Made by a program: the position numbers and the translations under genes | DNA from: Acidimicrobiales bacterium | GTDB lineage: Bacteria > Actinomycetota > Acidimicrobiia > Acidimicrobiales > RAAP-2 | Reading direction: 5' to 3' | Assembly (NCBI GenBank): GCA_017883135.1 | Contig: JADGOE010000012.1 | Location: 1 to 59,853 of the forward strand | Length of the DNA stretch: 59,853 bases | The notes under the pieces: generated by a model | Databases searched by the model: none | The model's input: the letters and a program-made list of their open reading frames with translations, nothing else | Told to the model about the DNA's origin: nothing | In this document: one piece after another, positions 47,152 through 54,537 of the stretch | How the letters are laid out: every line of letters starts with the position of its first letter | Position numbering within the stretch: position 1 is the first letter of the stretch

Positions 47152-48963
47152 ATGGCAACGGAATTGTCTGACCCGAGCGCCGGTACGACGTCCGGACACG
47201 GAGCATTGTTCCGGTTCCTGTTCGTCCACGAGATAGACGAGTACCCGAACAACGCGAAGAGGACCGCCTACCTCGCGCTGGCCGTGGTGGCCACCATCGT
47301 CCTCTACTACACGTACTTCACCCAGACCGGGGTGACCCCCGAGATCTTGCAGTACTTCCACATGTCCTTCGCGTTCTACGTGGGCATCGTGGTCGTCTCC
47401 AACCTCATCGGGGCCTTCGCCTCGCTGCCGGCCAGCAAGACCGACCAGCTGGGCCGGTCAAACGTGGTCATCTACGGGCTGCTCGTCATCGGGCTCCTGG
47501 TGGCGGTGGGCGTCCCCAGTTGCAAGACCCAGATGCAGTTCGCCATCGTCATCTGCGTCCTCGGGCTGGTCGAGGGCGCCATTCTGGTGGCCACGCCGGC
47601 CCTGGTCCGTGACTTCAGCCCGCAGCTCGGCCGTGCCTCGGCGATGGGCTTCTGGACCGTCGGACCGGTGGCCGGCAGCCTCATCACCAGCATCGTCGCC
47701 ACCAACACCCTCAGCCACCTGACGGCGTGGCAGGACCAGTTCCTGATCTCCGGTGTGACCTCGCTGGTCGTCTTCGTCCTCGCCCTGTTCTGGATGAAGG
47801 ACCTCTCCTCGAGGCTGCGCGACCAGCTGATGGTCTCCGAACAGGACCGAGCACTCATCGAGGCCAAGGCCCGGGGCCTCTCCGAGGAGGACGTGGTCGC
47901 CGCCACCACCCACCCGTGGCGCCAGATCCTGAAGTGGGACCTGGTGGGATCGGCCATCGGGATCTCGCTCTTCCTGCTCGTGTACTACGCGGCGTCGGCG
48001 TTCTTCACCATCTACTGGGCAACGGTGTTCAAGACCTCGGATGGGCTCAACCTCACCACGTCCGACGCCAACTATCTGAACACCTGGTTCTGGACTGCGG
48101 ACGCGGTCGCCCTGGTGGTCTTCGGCGTGCTCTCCGACAAGTTCAGGGTCCGCAAGCCGTTCATGCTGATCGGTGCCTTCGGCTCGATCGTCATGCTCAT
48201 CTTCTTCCTGCACCAGGCGAACAAGCCCTACTCCAGCTTCGGCAGCATCATCGTCCTCGAGGTCCTGTTGGCCTCGTTCATCTCGCTGACCTACGCACCG
48301 TGGATGGCGGCCTACACCGAGATGGTCGAGGCCAAGAACCCGGCCCTGGTCGGCACCGGCCTGGCCCTGTGGGGGTGGATCCTGCGGTTGACCGTGGGCT
48401 TCTCCTTCATCTTCTTGCCCATGGTGATCACCTCGGTGAACCCGGTGGTGGACAACCTCCAGTACGCCCAGCCCCCGTACGCCCCGTTCAACGTGCAGAA
48501 GTTCCAACTGCAGAATCCCCAGGGCGTGGCGTTCGCGGTGAAGAACTCCGCCTGGCTGAAGGTCCTCAACGAGCCCAAGGTCGCCCCGCTCGCAGCTGCG
48601 GTCGACAAGAATCTGACGCCTGCGAACCTCAAGGCATTCCAAGATGCGGTGCCGGCTTCGGTCTTCACTGCTGCCGTCGCCAACAAGACTCTGCTGGACA
48701 AGTACATCGTCCCGAACCAGGCGAAGTACGTCTATCTCTCAAAGCACCAGAACCAGCTCAACGCGCTGCTCGACGGCGTGGCCAAGTCGCCCAAGCAGTG
48801 GCAGAACTGGTTCTGGGTCTGCATCGGGGGCATGGTCGTGTTCATCCCGACGATCTTCTTGGGCCGTGGTCGCTGGAGCCCGGCGAAGGCCCGCGAGGAC
48901 GAGGAGAAGCATGAGGCGGACGTGGCCGAGGAGCTGCGGGAGTTGGTGGGAACCAACGCCTGA
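47152..48963 (+). CDS. MFS transporter with large extracytoplasmic insert
   Basis: A 603-residue major-facilitator protein, longer than the usual 400-450. Helices start near residue 36 (YLALAVVATIVLYYTYF), and the A-motif region is LPASKTDQLGRSNVVIYGLL. In the second half, FGVLSDKFRVRKPFMLIGAF repeats it. An insert of about 120 residues (about 430-553) without membrane segments, with repeated helical pieces (FQDAVPASVFTAAVANK, LLDKYIVPNQAKYVYLSK), precedes the last helix (WFWVCIGGMVVFIPTIFLG). The C-terminal tail is highly charged. It follows the acyl-CoA catabolic operon by 183 bp and may import its substrate; specificity is unknown. Confidence 0.85.
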   Translation: MATELSDPSAGTTSGHGALFRFLFVHEIDEYPNNAKRTAYLALAVVATIVLYYTYFTQTGVTPEILQYFHMSFAFYVGIVVVSNLIGAFASLPASKTDQLGRSNVVIYGLLVIGLLVAVGVPSCKTQMQFAIVICVLGLVEGAILVATPALVRDFSPQLGRASAMGFWTVGPVAGSLITSIVATNTLSHLTAWQDQFLISGVTSLVVFVLALFWMKDLSSRLRDQLMVSEQDRALIEAKARGLSEEDVVAATTHPWRQILKWDLVGSAIGISLFLLVYYAASAFFTIYWATVFKTSDGLNLTTSDANYLNTWFWTADAVALVVFGVLSDKFRVRKPFMLIGAFGSIVMLIFFLHQANKPYSSFGSIIVLEVLLASFISLTYAPWMAAYTEMVEAKNPALVGTGLALWGWILRLTVGFSFIFLPMVITSVNPVVDNLQYAQPPYAPFNVQKFQLQNPQGVAFAVKNSAWLKVLNEPKVAPLAAAVDKNLTPANLKAFQDAVPASVFTAAVANKTLLDKYIVPNQAKYVYLSKHQNQLNALLDGVAKSPKQWQNWFWVCIGGMVVFIPTIFLGRGRWSPAKAREDEEKHEADVAEELRELVGTNA

Positions 48964-48974
48964 GCTGGCTCAGG
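48959..48974. terminator. Short hairpin between convergent genes
   Basis: CCTGAGC-TG-GCTCAGG, a 7-bp stem overlapping the MFS stop codon and ending 2 nt before the end of the LLM gene. The 2-nt loop means the top pair would open. Confidence 0.45.
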
Positions 48975-48976
48975 AT

Positions 48977-49948
48977 TCAGGCCAGTGTCGGCACCACCTG
49001 GTCGACGAACAGCTCGAGTGAGCGCCAGCCGATGTCGGGGTCGAGCCCCGCGACCAGCGGCTTGAGCTGGAGCGCGGCGCGGGGATCGATCTGTCGTGCG
49101 AGGGCCACACACTCATCAGGCGTGACGACGGCGTAGAGGCCTGAGCTCCTCAGCTCGTCGACGGTCTCGACCGGTGTCCACGGGTTCGAACCCGGAGCTG
49201 CGGCCGCCCACCGGGCATAGCTGTTGGCCTCGTGGAGCGCGTGGGGCCCGAGCTGGGCCCACGACCGATCCGGGTCGTCGGTGACGAAGACCCACATGGG
49301 ACCGTCGGGCCAGAGCAGGATGCCGTCCCCCTTGCCGAGGCGGCGGCACTCGGCCACGTAGGCGTCTCCGAGCTGGATGTCCGGCACGGCCGGCAGGTAG
49401 GCGTCCCCCAGGCGGGCCGCCCGCTTCGGTGCGGAACCACCCACCACGAGGAACGGCCGGGGGTGCTGGACCGGCGAGGGCGTGACGACGATCTCGCGTC
49501 CCCCGTGGATGAACGGTCTCCCCGAGAGTGCTGCCACCAGGGTGGCCAGCTTCTCCTCGAAGAGGGCGCCTCGACCTTCGAAGGGGATGTCGAACATGGC
49601 GAACTCATCGGGTACGTAGCCGGGCACGACGGTCAGCTCCACCCTGCCGTTGCTGATGATGTCGAGTACCGCCACGTCCTCGGCGGTGGACAGGGGGTCG
49701 CGGAGGGTGAGGACCAAGGCCGACAGCATGATCCTGATCTGTCGCGTACGGCCGGCGACGGCTGCTGCGAACACGAACGGCGAGGGAAGGTAGCCGTCCG
49801 GCGAACCGTGGTGTTCGGAGATGACCACCCGCGGGCAGCCCTTGCCGTCGGCCCACTCGGTCATGGCCAGCGCCTCGGCGTAGAGTTCGACCTGGGGTGT
49901 GGCGAAGGCCGGTGCTCTCAGGTCGTGGTGCAGCAGCCAGTTGCTCAC
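48977..49948 (-). CDS. LLM-class (luciferase-like) flavin or F420-dependent oxidoreductase
   Basis: A 323-residue TIM-barrel enzyme. Family marks are CPRVVISEHHGSPDGYLPSP, RTRQIRIMLSALVLTLRDPL, DIISNGRVELTVVPGYVPDE and PFLVVGGSAPKRAARLGDAY. In actinobacteria most proteins of this type use F420H2, but FMN members exist; no decisive residue can be read here. GTG 49948 has a good AGGAGG site 7 nt upstream. It is convergent with the MFS gene and divergent from the exonuclease gene. The substrate is unknown. Confidence 0.87.
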   Translation of the reverse strand: MSNWLLHHDLRAPAFATPQVELYAEALAMTEWADGKGCPRVVISEHHGSPDGYLPSPFVFAAAVAGRTRQIRIMLSALVLTLRDPLSTAEDVAVLDIISNGRVELTVVPGYVPDEFAMFDIPFEGRGALFEEKLATLVAALSGRPFIHGGREIVVTPSPVQHPRPFLVVGGSAPKRAARLGDAYLPAVPDIQLGDAYVAECRRLGKGDGILLWPDGPMWVFVTDDPDRSWAQLGPHALHEANSYARWAAAAPGSNPWTPVETVDELRSSGLYAVVTPDECVALARQIDPRAALQLKPLVAGLDPDIGWRSLELFVDQVVPTLA

Positions 49949-50032
49949 GCGGTGACCTCCTGGTCAGCGGGTTGTCCACGCGGGGGTGGGCCCGGTTCGC
50001 CGAGCGTACGACACCGTGATGCACCGGCGATC

Positions 50033-50038
50033 TACGGT
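50033..50038 (+). promoter_or_regulatory. -10 hexamer TACGGT of the exonuclease gene
   Basis: TACGGT ends 7 nt before the chosen GTG at 50046, supporting that start over the in-frame ATG at 50022. Confidence 0.45.
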
Positions 50039-50045
50039 GGGAACT

Positions 50046-50693
50046 GTGGACGTCGCAGCAGGACACCAGCCGGGGTTCGCCGTCGTCGACGTGGAGACGA
50101 CCGGCTTCTCTCCCGAGGAGCAGCGGATCGTCGAGGTGGCCGTGGTGATCCTGTCGTCCACCGGCGACGAGGTCGACTCCTTCTGCACGCTGGTCGACCC
50201 CGGGTGCGACCCCGGACCGACCCACGTCCACGGCATCTCCGAAGAGATGCTGGTCGGGGCGCCGACCTTCGTTGAGATCCACCCCTGCCTGGCCGACCGG
50301 CTGTCCGGCCGGGTCATCGTGGGCCACAACGTCGATCGATTCGACATGGCCTTCCTCCGGGCCGAGTGCCGGCGGGCCGGAGGCGAAGCCCTCGTCCCTG
50401 ACAGCGTGGCGACCGTGGACACCTTGCGGGTGGCCCAGCTCCACCTGGGGTTGCAGGGCCGGGCCCGGCTGATCGACTGCTGCGATCACTTCGATCTCAC
50501 CTGGGACGACCACCACAATGCGCTGGGCGATGCCCGGGTGACCGCGTCGCTGTTCCGGTCGATGCGCGCGGAGTTGGGCGACGACCACCTCGGGATCGCC
50601 GGGCTGCTGCTCACCGCACGGGGGTGCGTCTGGCCCGGGGCCTCCGACCTCCGGGCGGCGACCCGCGTGCGGGCCGAGTCCCTGACCGGCTGA
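50046..50693 (+). CDS. DEDDh 3'-5' exonuclease (DnaQ-like)
   Basis: A 215-residue exonuclease domain. Exo I is AVVDVETTGFSPEEQRIVEV with the Asp-x-Glu pair, Exo II VGHNVDRFDMAFLRAE with Asp, and Exo III HNALGDARVTASLFR with the His and Asp of the DEDDh class. It is DnaQ/polymerase III epsilon-like but stand-alone, so it may act in DNA repair or RNA turnover rather than replication proofreading. GTG 50046 is preferred on leaderless spacing. The region downstream is followed by a convergent transporter gene. Confidence 0.87.
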   Translation: MDVAAGHQPGFAVVDVETTGFSPEEQRIVEVAVVILSSTGDEVDSFCTLVDPGCDPGPTHVHGISEEMLVGAPTFVEIHPCLADRLSGRVIVGHNVDRFDMAFLRAECRRAGGEALVPDSVATVDTLRVAQLHLGLQGRARLIDCCDHFDLTWDDHHNALGDARVTASLFRSMRAELGDDHLGIAGLLLTARGCVWPGASDLRAATRVRAESLTG

Positions 50694-50765
50694 CCGCCGG
50701 CCCGGCATGCCCGGCGTCCGAACGGCTGTGCCCCGGGTGCCGGAAGTGGCGGGGGTCGCGTCTGT

Positions 50766-51689
50766 CTACGGCATCGCCTCGACCGGAGGCGCCATCACCT
50801 CGCGGTGGCGGGCACCGGCCAACATCTCGCCGGGGTCACCGGCTCCTTGGGTCCCCGCCACCAGTGGCGAGCGGGCCAGTACGACCACGCCGGTGGCCAG
50901 CACCGCCAGGGCGACGAGCTCCAAGGTGATCCACAGAGGCCCCCCGCGCAGCCGATCGGCGAAGAGGGTGATGCCGAGCACGATGCTGACCAGAGGATTG
51001 ACCGTCACCAAGGTCGTGCGGGACGCGGTGATCGGCCCCGCGTGCAGTGCGTTCTGCAAGAGGAAGATGGTGCCCAGGCCGGTGACTGCCAGCATGTAGG
51101 GCTGGGCGTGGGTGAGTACATGCCCCCACCCTTGGGTGATGTAGATGGTGGTGGCTTTGGTCAGCGCCGCGCTGAACGCAGCCGTGACCGCGGTGGCAGC
51201 TCCGAATGCCGCCGCTCTCCACCACCTCGGGCCGCGCATGGCGGCGACGATGAACCCGGTGATGACTGCGGCGAGCAGGCACGAGGCCAGTACCCACGCA
51301 CCGGTGCCGGGGATGGCGTTGCCCCCACTCGGTGCCGCGGCGAGGAAGAACCCTCCGAGGCCGACCACGATGACGACCGAGCCCAGCCACTCCTGGGCCC
51401 CCAGGCGGTAGCGGAACCAGACGCCGAGGATGAGCATGAGGAAGAGCAACTCCGTGGTGAGCACGGGTTGGACCACGCTGAGCTCGCCGAATCGCAGTGC
51501 GGTGGCCTGCAGGCCGAACTCCACCAGCATCAGGGCGAACCCGATGAGCCAGATGCCCCGCCGGATGGCATGGGTTATGAGGCTCAGCCGCAAGGTGGTC
51601 GAGGCAGGTGCTGACTCCACCCCGATCCGCTGGAGGACCGAGGTCAGGGCGTTGACGAAGGCGGCAAGGGTTGCGAGGAGGTAGGCCAC
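50766..51689 (-). CDS. DMT/EamA-like ten-helix membrane transporter
   Basis: A 307-residue membrane protein with about ten helices. It contains SLITHAIRRGIWLIGFALML, FGELSVVQPVLTTELLFLML, GSVVIVVGLGGFFLAA and ITASRTTLVTVNPLVSIVLG, the last being the EamA-like second-repeat pattern. Some relatives are annotated DUF6 or NIPA-like magnesium transporters, so the substrate is open. GTG 51689 is the best start for a protein that begins with a helix; the longer frame up to 51920 adds a Pro/Arg-rich stretch without similarity. A TACAAC sequence lies 7 nt upstream. Confidence 0.78.
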   Translation of the reverse strand: MAYLLATLAAFVNALTSVLQRIGVESAPASTTLRLSLITHAIRRGIWLIGFALMLVEFGLQATALRFGELSVVQPVLTTELLFLMLILGVWFRYRLGAQEWLGSVVIVVGLGGFFLAAAPSGGNAIPGTGAWVLASCLLAAVITGFIVAAMRGPRWWRAAAFGAATAVTAAFSAALTKATTIYITQGWGHVLTHAQPYMLAVTGLGTIFLLQNALHAGPITASRTTLVTVNPLVSIVLGITLFADRLRGGPLWITLELVALAVLATGVVVLARSPLVAGTQGAGDPGEMLAGARHREVMAPPVEAMP

Positions 51690-51861
51690 GGCCCCTGTTG
51701 TACTCGCAAATGCCGGTCCACGCCGACCAGGCGGTGGGGCCCATAGGCGCCGAGGTGTCTGCGAAGGATCGGGGTCGGCGGTGGGGTCGAACGGCCCGAA
51801 CGGCCCGATCCTTGCAGTGCGTACAGCTCCGAGCCGGACCGCGCCCGGGCAGGAGCCCTGC

Positions 51862-52473
51862 TCACACGGGCACAGCATCCTCGACGGGCGCACCATCGGC
51901 GTCGCCATCGAACCCTTCACCGGATGCCGGGTCGCACGGCTGGACCGCCGGCATGTGCAGTCCGAGGCTGTAGCCCTCCAAGAAGACGTCGGCCTCCCGG
52001 CGCCGGGGGTACCGGCTCTCCAGCTCCTTGAACCGCGCGGAGTGGTTGGGTTCGATGAGGTGGGCCAGCTCGTGGACGATCACTGCGTCGAGCACCCAGG
52101 GGGGTGCGACCCGGAGCCGCTCCGAGATCCGGACCTCCCGGGTTTCGATGGTGCACGAGCCCCACCGTTTGTTCTGCGTGGTGGACCAGCGGATCGACGC
52201 CGGCTCGACCCCGTCGAGGTGGCGTCGGCCGAGTGCCCGGGCCCGCTCCTCGAGGTGCGCATCCGATGTGTGCAGGTTCGGCCGGTGCCGGGTAAGGCGA
52301 CGGGCCAGGCTCTCCACCATCCGGTCGCGTTCGGATCCACGCAGATGGGTCGGAACCACCACCACGATGCGGTCGCCTTCCCAGTGGGCACCGGCGGTCT
52401 TCTTCCGGCGCTTGCTCGACCGCACCTCGATCTGGGGGCCAGCCGGTGAGGGGTCTCGGGTCGTGTAGCTCAT
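51862..52473 (-). CDS. YgjP/WLM-type metallopeptidase-like protein (DUF45)
   Basis: A 203-residue protein with the zinc-metallopeptidase motif VIVHELAHLIEPNHSARF (HExxH with a third His) and the preceding KRWGSCTIETREVRISERL that is typical of the YgjP family. The family is linked to a DNA/protein repair fold but its substrate is unsettled. A short acidic tail ends the chain. ATG 52473 is preferred because a TACCGT hexamer lies 7 nt before it; an in-frame ATG at about 52515 and a longer frame exist. Confidence 0.82.
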   Translation of the reverse strand: MSYTTRDPSPAGPQIEVRSSKRRKKTAGAHWEGDRIVVVVPTHLRGSERDRMVESLARRLTRHRPNLHTSDAHLEERARALGRRHLDGVEPASIRWSTTQNKRWGSCTIETREVRISERLRVAPPWVLDAVIVHELAHLIEPNHSARFKELESRYPRRREADVFLEGYSLGLHMPAVQPCDPASGEGFDGDADGAPVEDAVPV

Positions 52474-52480
52474 GGTCGGA

Positions 52481-52486
52481 ACGGTA
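52481..52486 (-). promoter_or_regulatory. -10 hexamer TACCGT of the metallopeptidase gene
   Basis: On the minus strand TACCGT ends 7 nt before ATG 52473. Confidence 0.45.
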
Positions 52487-52624
52487 GGGACGGGGTGTGA
52501 CTGGTCCGGCGACATGGTCACGTTCCCTTCGTTGTCGGTGCCGGGTCGGGCCCGGCGTACAGCGCTGCCTGCGCTGCGGGCCTGCATGGCCGAGCGCCCG
52601 TGTCGAGAGCCGCCGACGCCCAGG

Positions 52625-53404
52625 CTATTCGGGTTGGGGGCGTCGGCCGTAGGGGGCGGGGGCTCCCGCTTCGGAGGCGTCCTCGGTCAACTCGTCCGAT
52701 GCCGGTCGGAGGGCACGCCACAGGGAACCTCCGAGGATGCCGCCGACGATCGGGAAGACGATGAACACCCAGAGCTGGTTGAGGGCCCAGCTCCCTTGGA
52801 AGACCGCGGTTGCCAGGCTTCGGGCCGGGTTTACCGACGTGTTGTCGATGGGGATGGAGACCAGGTGGATGACGGTGAGGGTGAGCCCGATGGTGACCCC
52901 GGTGAGGCCCACCGGCATCGACATTCGGCTGGTCGAGGCGATGATGAAGACGAAGACCGCGGTGAAGAAGACCTCCGCGAGCATCACGGCCCCGAGTTTG
53001 AAGCCGCCCGGCGAGTGGATCCCGTAGCCATTGGAGGCGAATCCCGAGGCCTTGGCACTGAAGGGGATCAGGCTGCCCCTGGCGATGATGTAGATGACCA
53101 GTGCCCCGAAGAGACCGCCGACGATCTGGCCGGCGATGTAGAAGGGAAGCTCCTTGGTCTTGGTCTTGCCGATGACCCACAGGCCGAGGGTCACCGCCGG
53201 GTTGATGTGGCAGCCCGAGATGGAGCCGATGGCGTAGGCGGCAACCAGCAGGGAGAGGCCGAAGGCCAGGGCGACCCCGAGGATTCCGACCGTCCCCTTG
53301 GGGAAGAAGCTGCCGGTGGCCAGAATGGCGGTGCCCGGGCCTCCGACGACGAGGATCATCGTCCCGACGGCCTCGGCGATCCCGATTCTCAAGCGAGTGT
53401 CCAC
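52625..53404 (-). CDS. MIP-family aquaporin (AqpZ-like)
   Basis: A 259-residue channel with six membrane helices and two half-helices carrying the NPA boxes, SGCHINPAVTLGLWVIG near residue 65 and DNTSVNPARSLATAVFQG near 185. The Arg after the second NPA is kept, and the lack of a glycerol-facilitator-type Asp (NPARD in GlpF) favours water over glycerol. The C-terminal tail is Pro/Glu-rich. GTG 53404 has an AGAGGA site 6 nt upstream; the longer frame to 53500 lacks similarity. It stands between the metallopeptidase (same strand) and a divergent small membrane protein. Confidence 0.93.
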   Translation of the reverse strand: MDTRLRIGIAEAVGTMILVVGGPGTAILATGSFFPKGTVGILGVALAFGLSLLVAAYAIGSISGCHINPAVTLGLWVIGKTKTKELPFYIAGQIVGGLFGALVIYIIARGSLIPFSAKASGFASNGYGIHSPGGFKLGAVMLAEVFFTAVFVFIIASTSRMSMPVGLTGVTIGLTLTVIHLVSIPIDNTSVNPARSLATAVFQGSWALNQLWVFIVFPIVGGILGGSLWRALRPASDELTEDASEAGAPAPYGRRPQPE

Positions 53405-53562
53405 GGGGCGTCCTCTCGATCGACGGTGGCAGGCGGACCGATCGGTCAGATCGATTCCAGGGCACCACCGACTCTGCTGCTCGTCGAAAATACTAGGCAC
53501 CCCGGCGGGGATCGACGGGGATCGTGTGCAGTTCCCGAATGGGAGATCGACGGCTCCGACGG

Positions 53563-53568
53563 TACGAT
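53563..53568 (+). promoter_or_regulatory. -10 hexamer TACGAT
   Basis: TACGAT is followed by 6 nt and then the GTG at 53575, the leaderless spacing. Confidence 0.5.
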
Positions 53569-53574
53569 GGCCGG

Positions 53575-54036
53575 GTGCGTCGCTACTTCACGCCCCGGTG
53601 CATCGGGATGCACGTGACGCTCCTCGTCCTGCTTCCCGTGTTCGCCTGGCTGACCTGGTGGCAGCTGGGCCGTGCCCTCAATGGCAACACGTTGAGCTGG
53701 GCATACACCTTCCTGTGGCCGTTCTTCGCAGGGTATGCCGTCTACATGTGGTGGCAGCTGGTCCACGATGAGCGGACTGCGCTGCCGGGCGGGGCCACCC
53801 CGGGCAGCGGCTCCCAGGGCGGCTCCACCGGTGACAGCAGGCAGCCCGGCTGGGCGCTGACCGGCGGTCGCCGCAAGAGTGTGGCCATCGCCGCCGGCTC
53901 GCCGATCGATGAGGAGACCGGCGGCCGGGGTGAGCGCTACGCGTCCCAGACTCCCGAAGAGGCGGCAGAGTTGGTCGAGTACAACCGCTATCTGGCCCGA
54001 TTGAACGCGGCCGATTCTGGTCCTACCCGCCGGTGA
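53575..54036 (+). CDS. Actinobacterial two-helix membrane protein of unknown function
   Basis: A 153-residue protein. It opens RRYFTPRCIGMHVTLLVLLP, has a second helix (YTFLWPFFAGYAVYMWWQLV), then a disordered cytoplasmic tail with Gly/Ser-rich sequence and an acidic helix near the end (EEAAELVEYNRYLARLNAAD). Similar proteins with a YFTPRWxxxHL opening occur in many actinomycetes, typically beside a DUF3817 gene, as here (70 bp downstream). GTG 53575 is supported by leaderless spacing. No enzymatic motif is visible. Confidence 0.75.
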   Translation: MRRYFTPRCIGMHVTLLVLLPVFAWLTWWQLGRALNGNTLSWAYTFLWPFFAGYAVYMWWQLVHDERTALPGGATPGSGSQGGSTGDSRQPGWALTGGRRKSVAIAAGSPIDEETGGRGERYASQTPEEAAELVEYNRYLARLNAADSGPTRR

Positions 54037-54106
54037 GAGACCGCCCGGACCACGCCGACTTGGTCGCTCGACCGCCCCGGTCGTTCCCCGCGCGGGAGGA
54101 GACGAG

Positions 54107-54481
54107 ATGCACGGTGCGCTGAACCGCTATCGAGTGATGTCCTTCATCGTGGGGACCGCGTTGATCCTCTTGGTCTTCGTGGCCATGCCGTTGCAGTACG
54201 GGGCAGGCGTGAAGTCGGTCGCCCAGGTGGTGGCGCCGTTGCACGGCTTCCTCTACATCGTCTACCTGGTGGCGGCGGCCGACCTCGCCCGACGTGCCCA
54301 CTGGCAGCTGGGCCGGATCCTCGTAGTGGTTGCCGCCGGATTCGTGCCGTTCGTGGCGTTCATCGTCGAGCACCGCATCAATCAGCAGATGCAGGCGGAG
54401 TGGGCGACCGAGGCAGCCGAACAGGCCCAGGCCATTGACTCGGGTGTCGAGGCCCGACAGAGCGGCCCGGGTGGGGTCTGA
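54107..54481 (+). CDS. DUF3817 membrane protein
   Basis: A 124-residue protein with three membrane helices (about 9-27, 42-62 and 70-88). The opening MHGALNRYRVMSFIVGTALI and VAMPLQYGAGVKSVAQVVAP followed by LHGFLYIVYLVAAADLA are characteristic of DUF3817. The cytoplasmic C-terminus is rich in Glu and Gln. GGAGGAG lies 5 nt upstream of the ATG. It is probably co-expressed with the preceding small membrane protein. The function of the family is unknown. Confidence 0.8.
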   Translation: MHGALNRYRVMSFIVGTALILLVFVAMPLQYGAGVKSVAQVVAPLHGFLYIVYLVAAADLARRAHWQLGRILVVVAAGFVPFVAFIVEHRINQQMQAEWATEAAEQAQAIDSGVEARQSGPGGV

Positions 54482-54537
54482 GGCGCCCGCCATGCTCACG
54501 TCGGCGCGCCAGCCCGGCCGATTGATCAGCGGGCGCC
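54482..54537. terminator. Inverted repeat between convergent genes
   Basis: GGCGCCCGC (54482-54490) and GCGGGCGCC (54529-54537), a 9-bp stem with a long loop, starting 1 nt after the DUF3817 stop and running into the last codons of the convergent amidohydrolase. It may act in both directions. Confidence 0.4.
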
